DNA from: Haloferax marinisediminis
Lineage (GTDB): Archaea; Halobacteriota; Halobacteria; Halobacteriales; Haloferacaceae
Direction of reading: 5' to 3'
Length of the DNA stretch: 64,000 nucleotides
Assembly: GCF_009674585.1 (NCBI RefSeq)
Contig: NZ_WKJP01000001.1
Span: 2,542,001-2,606,000, forward strand
Shown: piece by piece, positions 35,555 through 43,894 of the stretch
How positions within the stretch are numbered: position 1 is the stretch's first letter
Layout of the letters: every line of letters begins with the position of its first letter
Translations under genes and position numbers: made by a program
The notes under the pieces: generated by a model
The model's input: only the letters and a program-made list of their open reading frames with translations
Told to the model about the DNA's origin: nothing
The model's database searches: none

Positions 35555-36508
35555 TCAGGGTTCGACCCACGGTTCGGTCGTCCCTTCGCCGAACAGTTCA
35601 CGCATCAAGATGACGATGCTCTCGGGCGGGAACTGCCCCCGTTCCGTGACGATTGCGTCGACGTAGCGAGGCGGCGTCACGTCGAACGCCGGATTCTTCA
35701 CCGTCGGATTGCCGAGTTCTGCGAGCGTCTCGTCGTCGATTATCTCCTCAGTGTCGCGCATCTCGATATCGACGGTGTGGCCCGTCATCGTCCCCGGGTG
35801 GAGTTTGAGCGTCTGCGCAGCGACCATGATTGGCGTGCCTCTGTCGCGGGCGTTGACCGCGAGACCACTCGTGCCAATCTTGTTGATGACGCTCCCGTCG
35901 GCCGCGACGGCGTCCGCACCGACCAACACGTGGTCGACGTCGTTGAGGTACCGTCGGGCCGCCGAATCGACGATGAGCGTGACGGGGACGCCCATCTCGT
36001 GAAGTTCTCGCGCAGTGATGTGGCCCTGATTCCGCGGGCGCGTCTCTTTGACGATGGCCTCGATGTGTTTTCCCTGTTCGACCGCCGCTTCGACACACGC
36101 GAGCGCGTCCGTCGAGTGGCAGTGTGTCATGATGACGTCGCCGTCGCGGAGGCGATTCGCACCGACCTGCCCGAGGTCTGACTGTGCGCGTTCGAGGCGA
36201 GCGCAGAACTCGTCCGCCGAATCGACGACGTTCTGCCGGAGTCCCTCGACGGTCGTACTCGACATCCCACGGAGCACGTACCGAAGTGCGTTGGGGAGGC
36301 TCACAGCGGTCGGTCGGGTCTCGTAGAGCGTCCGGGCCGCGGCCCGAAGTTCACCCCGAAACGTCTCCGGGTCAGTGGCATCGCTCTCTTGGGCCTGTGT
36401 CCGGAGGGCACGGGCGACTGCGTCCGCGATGGTCGCCGCCCCGCGGATCTCCATCGTGTCGATTTCGTCCGCGATGCGCCGCACCTCGGGGTGTACGCGC
36501 TCGTCCAT
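35555..36508 (-). CDS. Ribose-1,5-bisphosphate isomerase
   Basis: Converts ribose-1,5-bisphosphate to ribulose-1,5-bisphosphate, the RuBisCO III substrate. It belongs to the eIF2B-alpha/MtnA-like fold and is often mis-annotated as a translation factor. The 317-residue protein has the two catalytic residues of the Thermococcus enzyme's layout: C130 in IMTHCHSTD and D199 in VLVGADAV, with TRPRNQGH and INKIGTSGLA typical of the isomerase group. It lies 75 bp after the AMP phosphorylase gene on the same strand and converges with rbcL (24 bp). Confidence 0.93.
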   Translation of the reverse strand: MDERVHPEVRRIADEIDTMEIRGAATIADAVARALRTQAQESDATDPETFRGELRAAARTLYETRPTAVSLPNALRYVLRGMSSTTVEGLRQNVVDSADEFCARLERAQSDLGQVGANRLRDGDVIMTHCHSTDALACVEAAVEQGKHIEAIVKETRPRNQGHITARELHEMGVPVTLIVDSAARRYLNDVDHVLVGADAVAADGSVINKIGTSGLAVNARDRGTPIMVAAQTLKLHPGTMTGHTVDIEMRDTEEIIDDETLAELGNPTVKNPAFDVTPPRYVDAIVTERGQFPPESIVILMRELFGEGTTEPWVEP

Positions 36509-36583
36509 ACCCTCAATTAGGTTGTTCGAATGAAAAAAGGTCGCTGCAGTGGGGTGGTGTCGAAACGCGTCGGTCGGTCCGTC
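36509..36583 (-). promoter_or_regulatory. Spacer between AMP phosphorylase and R15P isomerase
   Basis: A 75-bp spacer with a T-rich tract (ctttttt on the minus strand near 36532) centred ~28 nt before the isomerase ATG. It can act as a weak TATA-like element for the isomerase and also as an oligo-T end for the upstream AMP phosphorylase transcript. Which of the two it is cannot be told from sequence. Confidence 0.4.
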
Positions 36584-38062
36584 TCACATCCGGTCGACGA
36601 TGGCCTCGTCTGGGTGACGGACACGAACCATCTCGACGCGACCCACGAGGTCGACGGCGTCGGCCAGTTTGTCCGGTGATTCCGCGTGAATCGTGTAGAG
36701 TGATTCACCGGTAGCCGCCACGTCGCCGACGCGGTGATGGAGTTCGATTCCTGCGGCGGGGTCTCTCGGTGCGCCTGCGCGTCTCGCAATCTCGTTCACG
36801 AGGCGGTTGTTGATGTGTGTGACCACGCCGTCTCGGTCGGCGCGGACAGTGTGGGTGTGACGCCCGGGAACGAGGTCCGCAGCCTCGACGTCCGGGTCGC
36901 CGTTCTGTGCCACGATAATCTCTCGGAACGTCTCGCGGGCGGCCCCAGAGTCGAGTATCTCGGCGGCGTCGGCGTCGACACCGGCAGACTCGAAGAGGAG
37001 GTCTGCGAGACGAATCGCCTTCACTCGAAGGTCGTTCGGTCCCCCACCAGCGAGCGTCGCGAGGACCTCACGGGCCTCCAAAATCGGGCCAACGCCCCTG
37101 CCGACCGGTGCGCCCCCGTTGGTGATTGCACACTCGAGAGACATCCCGAGGTGGGACCCGACTCTCCCGAAATCCTCGGCGAGTTCGCGTGCCTCTGGGA
37201 GGCTTTCTACTTTCGCTCCCTCGCCGTACGGGATGTCGACGACGACGTGTGTCGACCCGGCGCTCTTCTTCTTCGAGAGGACCGAGGCGATGAGTTGCCC
37301 GCGTGGGTCGATAGAAAGCGGCGTCTCGGCCCGGATGATTCGGTCGTCGACCGGCGATAAGTTCACTGCGCCACCCCAGACGAGACACCCGCCAGTCTCG
37401 CCGACGATGTCACGAATCTCTTCGACAGAGAACTCCACGTCGCAGAGGACTTCCATCGTGTCTGCAGTGCCTGCGGCGGAGGTGACCGCTCGTGAGGACG
37501 TCTTTGGAATCTTCAGTCCCGCGGCGGCGACGATGGGGACGAGAATCGGCGTGACACGGTTGCCGGCGACACCGCCGATAGAGTGCTTGTCGGCGATTAT
37601 CGGCTCGTCCCACGTGATCGACTCACCGACGTCGGCCATACACTCCGTGAGGTGCAGCGTCTCTTCCATCGAGAGGCCGTTCGTGTACGTCGCAGAGACG
37701 TACGCACCGAGTTCGATGTCGGCCAGTCGCTCTTCGTAGATGTCGTGGACGATACGGGCGAGTTCGTGGCGCTCGAGTTCGATGTCGTTGAGTTTCTTGC
37801 GGATGTAGTAGACGGATTTCGGCTGTGGCGCGACCGACACGTCGATGCTGCCTTCGATGTGGCCGAGTCGGCGCGTCACGCCGAGTGTCCCCTCCGAGAC
37901 GAGTTCGTCGGTCAGCTCCACGATGCCAATCGTCGTTCGATTGTCGTGGCGAAGTTGGACGCGTTCGAGCGCGTGGACGCCGAGTTCGGCCGCATCTGCT
38001 TCGTTGAGAATGACGGTCGGCGACCGAGTCCCGATATCGATGGGTTCGGCGACGAGTTGCAT
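36584..38062 (-). CDS. deoA: AMP phosphorylase
   Basis: Splits AMP with phosphate into adenine and ribose-1,5-bisphosphate, the first step of the archaeal AMP pathway. A 492-residue member of the thymidine phosphorylase family, extended at the N-terminus by ~85 residues (MQLVAEPIDIGTRSPTVILNE...) as in archaeal AMPpase. Features: SMEETLHLTECMADVGE, ADKHSIGGVAGNRVTPILVPIVAAAGLKIPKTSSRAVTSAAGTADTMEV, and a C-terminal RNA-binding-like domain. The start at 38062 fits a TATA-like element at 38086-38092 (27 nt, leaderless). Confidence 0.95.
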   Translation of the reverse strand: MQLVAEPIDIGTRSPTVILNEADAAELGVHALERVQLRHDNRTTIGIVELTDELVSEGTLGVTRRLGHIEGSIDVSVAPQPKSVYYIRKKLNDIELERHELARIVHDIYEERLADIELGAYVSATYTNGLSMEETLHLTECMADVGESITWDEPIIADKHSIGGVAGNRVTPILVPIVAAAGLKIPKTSSRAVTSAAGTADTMEVLCDVEFSVEEIRDIVGETGGCLVWGGAVNLSPVDDRIIRAETPLSIDPRGQLIASVLSKKKSAGSTHVVVDIPYGEGAKVESLPEARELAEDFGRVGSHLGMSLECAITNGGAPVGRGVGPILEAREVLATLAGGGPNDLRVKAIRLADLLFESAGVDADAAEILDSGAARETFREIIVAQNGDPDVEAADLVPGRHTHTVRADRDGVVTHINNRLVNEIARRAGAPRDPAAGIELHHRVGDVAATGESLYTIHAESPDKLADAVDLVGRVEMVRVRHPDEAIVDRM

Positions 38063-38085
38063 AGGAGAACTTCGACGGAGAGTGA

Positions 38086-38092
38086 CATAAAC
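38086..38092 (-). promoter_or_regulatory. TATA box for AMP phosphorylase
   Basis: gtttatg on the minus strand is centred ~27 nt before the ATG at 38062, which settles the start against an open upstream frame at 38107. Confidence 0.6.
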
Positions 38093-38112
38093 CGACCTCG
38101 CCGACACGCAAC

Positions 38113-38160
38113 TGATATATCATGATTCCACAGTTCCGGGAACTACGTCTCTGGTATATC
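38113..38160. promoter_or_regulatory. Two palindromes in the deoA-doxX divergent spacer
   Basis: tgatatatca (38113-38122) is a perfect 10-bp palindrome, and agttcc-g-ggaact (38132-38144) is a 6-bp-arm inverted repeat. A TATA-like tatatc (38155-38160) that could serve the DoxX gene follows. They lie between the AMP phosphorylase promoter and the DoxX gene, positions suitable for a regulator acting on either. Confidence 0.45.
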
Positions 38161-38192
38161 GGATTTCCGAGCGTCTACTCGACTAGAGGTGC

Positions 38193-38738
38193 ATGAGTAT
38201 GGCTACGAACGATTTCGAGAGCACCGTCGCGGGGGTGACGGTTCACGCGGAAGCACACCCGCTCAGTGTGTGGTTCGTCTTCGCGCTCAGAGTCATTATG
38301 GGAATCACATTCGCCATCGCAGGCGTCGAGAACATCGCTACTGGCTTCGACGCGCGGGCGTATCTCTTGTACTCCGCTCTGTTACACGGGAGTCCCGCCG
38401 CCGACCTGTTCACTGCACTGGGGGGAAACGACCTGTTCGTCCAGTTCGTCAACGTCGCCGTCCCGTGGGGTGAGTTGTTCATCGGTCTCGGACTCGTCTT
38501 CGGCGTGTTGACCCGGCTGGCGGCGTTCTGGGGCGCGGCGATGATGTTCCTGTTCTACCTCGGGAACTGGAACGTCGAAAACGGCGCTGTCAACCTCACC
38601 TACATGGTTGTCCTCCTCACGATTGCTGCGTTCGGCGCAGGTCGTGTTCTTGGCCTCGACCCGTTCATCGAACGGTTCCGGGTCGGAGGCGTTCCGCTCG
38701 TCGAGCGCTATCCTGTACTCGAATACGTACTCGGATGA
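38193..38738 (+). CDS. DoxX family membrane protein
   Basis: A 181-residue membrane protein of the DoxX/DoxD family, which includes the thiosulfate:quinone oxidoreductase large subunit. About four helices follow a short polar start: VWFVFALRVIMGITFAIAGVENIA (residues ~28-52), VPWGELFIGLGLVFGVLTRLAAFWGAAMMFLFYLGNW, and MVVLLTIAAFGAGRVLGLDPF. The FAIAGVENIATGFDAR segment matches the DoxX pore-loop region. An in-frame ATG also lies at 38199. The quinone-linked substrate is unknown. A thioredoxin gene lies 215 bp downstream on the opposite strand. Confidence 0.82.
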   Translation: MSMATNDFESTVAGVTVHAEAHPLSVWFVFALRVIMGITFAIAGVENIATGFDARAYLLYSALLHGSPAADLFTALGGNDLFVQFVNVAVPWGELFIGLGLVFGVLTRLAAFWGAAMMFLFYLGNWNVENGAVNLTYMVVLLTIAAFGAGRVLGLDPFIERFRVGGVPLVERYPVLEYVLG

Positions 38739-38782
38739 GAGCGGACACGACCGGGTGTGGTCGTGTGAGTGGTGGGAGAGGA

Positions 38783-38856
38783 GGCGGCGTGGTTCGCCGC
38801 CCGCATGGTGATGGAAAAATCGAGGAGGTGGCGACCTGCATGGGAGGTGGTCGCCA
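38783..38856 (+). repeat. Two strong inverted repeats between doxX and trxA
   Basis: ggcggcg (38783-38789) and cgccgcc (38795-38801) form a 7-bp stem with a 5-nt loop. tggcgacc (38829-38836) and ggtcgcca (38849-38856) form an 8-bp stem with a 12-nt loop. Both lie in the 215-bp gap between the converging DoxX and thioredoxin genes, and a short A-run (gaaaaa) lies between them. They could be transcript ends or processing sites; I see no gene in the gap. Confidence 0.5.
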
Positions 38857-38953
38857 AACCGTTGCTGACGTGGCCGCTCGTCGACCGGGTGTGGTGATGG
38901 TGGGGTGCCTGTCGTCGGTCGGGCGTCGGCCTGTCAGGGGAGTGGTGGACTGC

Positions 38954-39379
38954 TTAGGCGAGGTGTGCGTCGATGAGGCCCTCGAGGTCGTCGTAGCCAC
39001 GGACACCGACGATTTGCTCTGCGGGTTCGCCGTCCGCGAAGAGAATCATCGTCGGAACGCCGCGAACCTGATACTGGGCGGCGAGTTGCTGATTCTTGTC
39101 CACGTCGACTTTCACCATCGCCGCGTCGGTGTTCTCGGCGAGTTTCTCGACGGTTGGTTCGAGCATCTTGCACGGACCACACCAATCTGCATAGAAGTCG
39201 ACGAGGACGACGTCGTACTTCGAGACGGTGTCGTTCAGCTCCGAAGCGCCGTTCACGTAGATTGGCTCTGCCGGCGTGGCTGCTACTTCTTCGGCAGTTC
39301 CACTTCCGTCGCCGCGAATCTTGGATTCGAGCTGGTCACGCTTTTTCTGGCGGATTTCGTTCAGTTCGTCGTCGGACAT
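38954..39379 (-). CDS. trxA: Thioredoxin
   Basis: A 141-residue thioredoxin with the active-site CGPC in DFYADWCGPCKMLEP and the cis-Pro loop RGVPTMILFADG. A charged N-terminal extension of ~45 residues (MSDDELNEIRQKKRDQLESK...) precedes the Trx fold, typical of some haloarchaeal thioredoxins. It reduces disulfides in cytoplasmic proteins. The spacer upstream has a TATA-like element near 39428-39436 and a 10-bp palindrome. Confidence 0.93.
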   Translation of the reverse strand: MSDDELNEIRQKKRDQLESKIRGDGSGTAEEVAATPAEPIYVNGASELNDTVSKYDVVLVDFYADWCGPCKMLEPTVEKLAENTDAAMVKVDVDKNQQLAAQYQVRGVPTMILFADGEPAEQIVGVRGYDDLEGLIDAHLA

Positions 39380-39532
39380 ACCTACTCATATCGTCCGAGA
39401 CCTAATAACGGTTTTGCACAATTTAGACAATATAAACTGTGGTACCACGCCACACTATTGGGTCGAGGAAAGTAGAGAACATCGAGAAACGCAGAGAACA
39501 GAAACGCTCGGCGTGTGGACGTGCGGCGACTG
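39380..39532 (-). promoter_or_regulatory. trxA upstream region with 10-bp palindrome
   Basis: On the minus strand, tttatatt (39428-39436) could be the trxA TATA box, giving a ~25-nt leader. gtggtaccac (39439-39448), a perfect palindrome, lies immediately upstream of it, where TFB binds, and might be an operator. The rest of the 153-bp spacer shows no gene. Confidence 0.45.
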
Positions 39533-39826
39533 CTACTCGACGTAGAGTGAGTAGGTGATGACCGCGAATCCGACGAGCGTCAGTATCGCATCGATGAGAA
39601 CGCCCGTCGCGAGGTCGACTTCGAGCAGGACGTCGAACGCGCCGGCGAGGAGTGCACCCGAGGTGACGATCCCAAAGCCGATTGCCAACGCTCGGAGTGC
39701 CTGTGACCGAGTTCGTCTGTACGCCTTGTAGCTGAAGTAGGTGATGAGGCCGCCGAGGACGAGAATGCCCGTCTTGACGACGATGATGAACGTCGTAATC
39801 GTCGGCGACGCGGTGAGGTGTCCCAT
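39533..39826 (-). CDS. Small membrane protein paired with wHTH regulator
   Basis: A 97-residue protein with about three helices: TITTFIIVVKTGILVLGGLITYFSYKAY (~residues 9-37), ALAIGFGIVTSGALLAGAF, and LATGVLIDAILTLVGFAVITYSLYV. A basic YKAYRRTRSQAL loop follows helix 1. I know no function. It starts 1 nt after the stop of the winged-helix gene on the same strand, and this regulator-membrane protein pairing recurs in haloarchaea. The start at 39826 is chosen because upstream frame residues are the shadow of the regulator gene. Confidence 0.72.
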   Translation of the reverse strand: MGHLTASPTITTFIIVVKTGILVLGGLITYFSYKAYRRTRSQALRALAIGFGIVTSGALLAGAFDVLLEVDLATGVLIDAILTLVGFAVITYSLYVE

Positions 39827-39827
39827 G

Positions 39828-40202
39828 TTACGTTTCCCTCCGGACCTGCGTCCAGATATCTGCAATCCGTTCTTCGGGCGTCCGTTCGGGCCGACCGACG
39901 GACACGTCGAAATATCGTTCCTCGTCGAGCGCAATTCTCACTTCGTCGAATGCCACCTCGTAGGTGGTCGCGTGATGACCGTCGGCCCGAATCTGCGTCC
40001 CTTCCGCGAGGAGCGCTGCCTCGGTGAGTAAGTCCAACTTCCGGTACGTGGTCGAAAGCGGGATGTCACACGTCTCAGATATTTCACTTGCCGTCATAGG
40101 TTCTTCGAGTCCTCTGATGATGGCTCGTGCGTCCGCGTCGTCGAGCGCGTCAAGCACCGCCGTTAGTTCGGCTGACTCCATCGCGGACCGGTCGCGCGCC
40201 AT
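39828..40202 (-). CDS. Winged helix-turn-helix transcription regulator (ArsR-like)
   Basis: A 124-residue DNA-binding protein. The winged-helix segment is TAVLDALDDADARAIIRGLEEPMTASEISETCDIPLSTTYRKLDLLTEAALLAEGTQIRADGHHATTYEVAF (residues ~12-85). The C-terminal ~35 residues (VRIALDEERYFDVSVGRPERTPEERIADIWTQVR) look like the usual sensing or dimer region. No metal-binding Cys is visible, so it is not a classical ArsR metal sensor. It is followed after 1 nt by a small membrane protein gene. A minus-strand TATA-like element, ttaataag near 40226-40233, is about 28 nt upstream. Confidence 0.8.
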   Translation of the reverse strand: MARDRSAMESAELTAVLDALDDADARAIIRGLEEPMTASEISETCDIPLSTTYRKLDLLTEAALLAEGTQIRADGHHATTYEVAFDEVRIALDEERYFDVSVGRPERTPEERIADIWTQVRRET

Positions 40203-40398
40203 TAACGTGACACTTCGCCGAGAGCCTTATTAACCCACCGGGTCATCGACGTCTCCTGTTCGGATTTTGGGGGCGCTGTCGTGTATTCCCTCCATTTTGT
40301 GGGTTCAACTGCCATCTTTTGAGGCACCAACTGTCAGCGGTGGACACGCACTCGCTCGCCAGTCAACCTTCTTACCTGTCCCTGCCGATAGCCCGTCC

Positions 40399-41427
40399 AT
40401 GGAGCCCAAACCGTTTCGCTACGATTCGGAGGTCCCGCCGGGCGAAGTTCGGCACCTCCGATACGAGATTAGCGAGACCTATCTCGGCGACCCAGTCGAA
40501 ATTCCCGTCACGATTATCAACGGGGAACACGCCGGCCCGTCGGTGTTCATGAACGCGGCACTCCACGGTGACGAACTCAACGGCGTGAAAGTGATGCAAG
40601 AGGTCGCAGGTCGGTACGACCCCTCAGAGATTCACGGCACGCTCGTCTGTGTCCACGTAGCGAACGTCCCCGGCTATCTCGCCCAACAACGCTACATTCC
40701 CATCTACGACCTCGACCTCAATCGGTCGTTCCCGGGGCGCGACGGCGCCAACACCGCAGAGCGCATGGCGAACCAGATATACCGGCGGTTCGTCGAACCG
40801 TGCGACATCGGCATCGACTTCCACACGTCGACGCGCAACCGAACGACGATGTATCACGTCCGCGCGGACATGTCCCGACCCGAAGTCGCGCGCCTCGCTC
40901 GTGCGTTCGGTGCCAATCTCATCCTCTCGGGAGAGGCCGAATCCAGTTCGCTCCGGACCGTCGCCACGAACGACGGCATTCCGACGATTACCGTCGAGAT
41001 GGGTCGCGCGCACCGATTCCAACCAGCACTGGTCGACCGTGCCCTCGACGGCGTCGAGAGCGTACTCGCAGAGTACGGCGTTCTGCCAGACGTGCCAGTG
41101 AGTTGGCCGGGATGGACCCGCATCATCGACTCGGCAACGGACAAGACGTGGCTTCGGGCAGACGTCGGTGGCCTCGTCGAGATGCAGTACGGTGAGGTCC
41201 CACTCGTCCACGAAGGCGACACCATCTGCACTATCTCTGACCACTTCAAGACGCGCGAGAAACGTGTCGCGGCACCCTTCACGGGCCTCGTCGTCGGCGT
41301 CCTCCAGAATCCGGTCGCGGCACCGGGACACCCACTGTGTCATCTAGTGAGTGTCGACGACGCGACGCTCCGCGAAATCGAACGTGAAATCGAGGCCGGG
41401 GAGTTCACCGAGCGTCCGTGGAGTTAG
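40399..41427 (+). CDS. Aspartoacylase / succinylglutamate desuccinylase family zinc hydrolase
   Basis: A 342-residue M14-like zinc hydrolase of the AstE/AspA group. Zinc ligands are H56 and E59 in MNAALHGDELNG and H142 in IGIDFHTST, with the family's RPWSR-like substrate region replaced by DLNRSFPGRDGANTAERMANQI. The C-terminal domain (~residues 270-342) is the beta-barrel lid. I start at 40399 because the frame upstream shows no hydrolase character. It would remove acyl groups from amino acids; the substrate is unknown. Its last 23 bp overlap a converging small gene. Confidence 0.83.
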   Translation: MEPKPFRYDSEVPPGEVRHLRYEISETYLGDPVEIPVTIINGEHAGPSVFMNAALHGDELNGVKVMQEVAGRYDPSEIHGTLVCVHVANVPGYLAQQRYIPIYDLDLNRSFPGRDGANTAERMANQIYRRFVEPCDIGIDFHTSTRNRTTMYHVRADMSRPEVARLARAFGANLILSGEAESSSLRTVATNDGIPTITVEMGRAHRFQPALVDRALDGVESVLAEYGVLPDVPVSWPGWTRIIDSATDKTWLRADVGGLVEMQYGEVPLVHEGDTICTISDHFKTREKRVAAPFTGLVVGVLQNPVAAPGHPLCHLVSVDDATLREIEREIEAGEFTERPWS

Positions 41428-41662
41428 GAGGAGAGACAGGCCGCGTTGACTCGTCAGCACCGACCTGCTCGTGCGTGTGGTGGAAGAACCGAACGTGTGG
41501 CCGACCGTCACGTTCGACCGGTTCGAAGCAGACGCGTCGGTAGCGGGCGTTGTCGAGCAAGTTGACGAGGAGGCCCCGGTCGTGAACCGACACGGAATCG
41601 TACGGGGTCGAACAGACGGGGCACCTCGCGGGTGTCTCTGAGTCGGTGTCGAACTGTCTCAC
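41405..41662 (-). CDS. Small CPxC protein with HHTHE motif
   Basis: An 85-residue protein from a GTG at 41662, inside a longer open frame whose upstream part is the shadow of the macro gene. It reads VRQFDTDSETPARCPVCSTPY, then SVHDRGLLVNLLDNARYRR and RPHVRFFHHTHEQV. A single CPVC pair with a downstream HHTHE cluster could bind zinc (C2H2-like) but is unverified. It begins 14 bp after the macro-domain stop on the same strand and overlaps the converging aspartoacylase tail by 23 bp. I know no function. Confidence 0.6.
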   Translation of the reverse strand: MRQFDTDSETPARCPVCSTPYDSVSVHDRGLLVNLLDNARYRRVCFEPVERDGRPHVRFFHHTHEQVGADESTRPVSPPNSTDAR

Positions 41663-41676
41663 AGCGACCCGTCCGT

Positions 41677-42180
41677 CTATTCGTCCTCGCTCGCGACACG
41701 AGAGAGGACGGCGAACTCGTCGTCGCTGTAGGCGATGAACCGAACGTCGTGGAGTGCGACAGGGTCGAACTCGCGAATCTCCTCGGCGATGAGTCGAGCG
41801 CCGTCTTCGAGGGCGAAGCCAGCGACACCACACCCCAGTGCAGGAAGGACAAGCGACTCGCAACCGAGGTCGTCAGCAGCCTGAAGTGCATTTTGCGTCG
41901 CGTCACGGATGCTCGCGTCGGTCGCTCTGCCATCGCCGTAGTGTGGCATCGCGGCGGCGTGAATCACGTAGTCGGCGTCGAGGGCGAACGCGTCGGTGAC
42001 GGCGACGTCACCGAGGTCGATTGGACCCTTCGCTATCGCGGCCTCGTTCAACTCGGGCCCACCGCGGCGACGAAGTGCGCCAGCGACGCCGGACCCCATG
42101 CGGAGACTCGTTCCTGCGGCGTTCACCAGTGCGTCTGCCGATTGGGTGGCGATGTCACCCTGTACGACGGTGAACTCCAT
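41677..42180 (-). CDS. Macro-domain protein (ADP-ribose binding/hydrolysing)
   Basis: A 167-residue stand-alone macro domain. It has the family core: VVQGDIATQSADALVNAAGTSLRMGSGVAGALRRRGG (ligand loop 1 with VNAA and the GSGVAGA loop), VIHAAAMPHYGD, and VLPALGCGVAGFALEDGA (loop 2). It probably binds or deacetylates O-acetyl-ADP-ribose or removes ADP-ribose. The ATG at 42180 gives the conventional N-terminus MEFTVVQGD; a GTG at 42186 overlapping the aldo/keto reductase stop is the alternative. It lies between that gene and the CPxC gene on the same strand. Confidence 0.88.
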   Translation of the reverse strand: MEFTVVQGDIATQSADALVNAAGTSLRMGSGVAGALRRRGGPELNEAAIAKGPIDLGDVAVTDAFALDADYVIHAAAMPHYGDGRATDASIRDATQNALQAADDLGCESLVLPALGCGVAGFALEDGARLIAEEIREFDPVALHDVRFIAYSDDEFAVLSRVASEDE

Positions 42181-42182
42181 GG

Positions 42183-43028
42183 TCACTCGTCGAGGCGGGT
42201 CATGTCTTCGTCGTCGAGGCCGATGTGCGATGCGGCGATGTTGTCCCGAAGGTGCGTCACGCTCGACGTTCCGGGGATGGGCAACATCACGTCAGACCGG
42301 TGGAGCAACCACGCGAGAGCGATTTGCTGGGGCGTACTGTCGTGTTTCGCCGCCACCGCAGAGACGGCGTCCGCCTTGTCGCCGAGGTCACCAGCACCGA
42401 GTGGGAACCACGGGATGTAGCCGATTCCGTAGCCTTCGCAGGCGGCGAGCACGCCCTCGTCCTCGCGGTGTGCGATGTTGTATCGATTCTGCACCGTGGC
42501 GATGTCGACGATATCGCGCGCCTCGTCGAGTTTCTCGACCGAGACGTTCGACAGACCCACCTGTCGAATCAGCCCTTCGTCTTTCATCTCTGCGAGTGCG
42601 TGAACGGAGTCCTCGAAGGGAACGTGGGGGTCCGGTCGGTGGAGTTGGTAGAGGTCGATGCTGTCGACGCGGAGACGGTCGAGACTCCCGAGAACTGCGT
42701 TCCGGAGATAATCTGGGTCGCCGTTCGGTTTCCAGTCGCCGTCGGTGTTTCGAAGGAGGCCACCTTTCGTCGCGACGACGAGATTGTCTGGGTACGGCGC
42801 GAGCGCCTCACCGATGAGGCGCTCAGAGACCGCCGGGCCGTACGAGTCTGCCGTGTCGATGAAGTCGACACCGTGTGCGATGGACTCGTGGAGGACCTTC
42901 TTCGCGTTGTCGACGTCGTCGGGTTCTCCGATGATGTTCTCGCCGGTGAGACGCATCGCTCCGAATCCGAGTCGGTGGACAGTCACCTCGCCGCCGATGT
43001 CGAATGTACCGCTGGCATTTTCGACCAT
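42183..43028 (-). CDS. Aldo/keto reductase
   Basis: A 281-residue NADPH-dependent aldo/keto reductase. The catalytic tetrad is visible: D and Y in DFIDTADSYGP, K in VVATKGGLL and H in DLYQLHRPDP. Coenzyme-binding features SNVSVEKLDEA and PWFPLGAG and the C-terminal PIPGTSSVTHLRDN are typical. I start at the ATG at 43028; the long upstream open frame overlaps the divergent DUF2071 gene. It heads a cluster with the macro-domain and CPxC genes. The substrate is unknown. Confidence 0.92.
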   Translation of the reverse strand: MVENASGTFDIGGEVTVHRLGFGAMRLTGENIIGEPDDVDNAKKVLHESIAHGVDFIDTADSYGPAVSERLIGEALAPYPDNLVVATKGGLLRNTDGDWKPNGDPDYLRNAVLGSLDRLRVDSIDLYQLHRPDPHVPFEDSVHALAEMKDEGLIRQVGLSNVSVEKLDEARDIVDIATVQNRYNIAHREDEGVLAACEGYGIGYIPWFPLGAGDLGDKADAVSAVAAKHDSTPQQIALAWLLHRSDVMLPIPGTSSVTHLRDNIAASHIGLDDEDMTRLDE

Positions 43029-43131
43029 GTGTACCTGATAGACGGCCAACAAAGTGGTCGTTTCGGCGGGTACGGTCGAAACTCGGCACGACCGCCGAAA
43101 TCGACTCACGTCGCCAGTTCCTACCTGTACT

Positions 43132-43818
43132 ATGGACCTCCTGTCGATGCGGTGGCGAGAGACGGTGTTCGCCCACTGGCCGGTGGACCCTGCTGTCGTC
43201 CGCCCCCACCTTCCAGACCGACTCTCCGTAGCCACTTACGACGGAACGGCGTGGCTCGGTGTCGTCGCGTTCGACATGGTGGACATCCGTCCACGAGGGG
43301 CACCGCTCGGTCTGTCGTTTCCCGAAGTGAACCTCCGAACCTACGTGGAACCTTCTGACGGCGGCGAGAGAGGTGTCTACTTCTTCACCCTCGAAGCGGC
43401 CGATACACTCGGCGTGTTGGCCGCCCGCATGGGCTATCGACTGCCCTACCATCACGCGACGATGGCCGTTCACTCCCGAGACGATGCGATCGAGTTCCAG
43501 AGTTACCGTCCAGCGTCCAGAGACGCACCTGCGGCGCACTTCGATGCGACCTATCGCCCCCTCGGAGAACCCAGCTCGCCCGAGTCGGGGTCACTCACCG
43601 AGTTCCTCGTCGAGAACTACCGCTTCTACACCGACGAGTGGCCAATCGTCGTCGGTGTCATCGACCACGACCCGTGGCCGATTCAGGACGTCGACGTGGA
43701 GATTCGGGCCAACACACTGTTCGACGCGTGTGGGTTCGACCACCCCGACGGCGAACCACTCGTCCACTACGCGAAGGAGATAGACGTGACTGCGGAACCG
43801 CCGACGATACTTCGGTGA
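43132..43818 (+). CDS. DUF2071 / YqjF family protein
   Basis: A 228-residue soluble protein of the DUF2071 (YqjF-like) family, related to acetoacetate decarboxylase by fold. The N-terminal MRWRETVFAHWPVDPAVVRPHLPDRLSVATYDGTAWLGVVAFDMVDIRPRG stretch and the central VNLRTYVEP...GVYFFTLEA are characteristic. The catalytic lysine of acetoacetate decarboxylase is not apparent, and no function is known. I start at ATG 43132; the upstream frame is non-coding. It diverges from the aldo/keto reductase gene. Confidence 0.8.
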   Translation: MDLLSMRWRETVFAHWPVDPAVVRPHLPDRLSVATYDGTAWLGVVAFDMVDIRPRGAPLGLSFPEVNLRTYVEPSDGGERGVYFFTLEAADTLGVLAARMGYRLPYHHATMAVHSRDDAIEFQSYRPASRDAPAAHFDATYRPLGEPSSPESGSLTEFLVENYRFYTDEWPIVVGVIDHDPWPIQDVDVEIRANTLFDACGFDHPDGEPLVHYAKEIDVTAEPPTILR

Positions 43819-43894
43819 GGGTCGTCGATGCGTCGAGGACTGTTTCTCGGCCGAAGGTGAAACCTTCAAGCATCGATGAACGAACGCCACTGAC

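Noticed and set aside
35555-36508. Translation initiation factor eIF2B subunit.
   Set aside because: The eIF2B-like fold includes R15P isomerase; the catalytic C130 and D199 and the pathway neighbours favour the isomerase.
34286-38062. Evidence for a Calvin cycle and autotrophy from RuBisCO.
   Set aside because: The enzyme is of type III and sits with AMP phosphorylase and R15P isomerase; no phosphoribulokinase is visible. The AMP salvage pathway explains the set.
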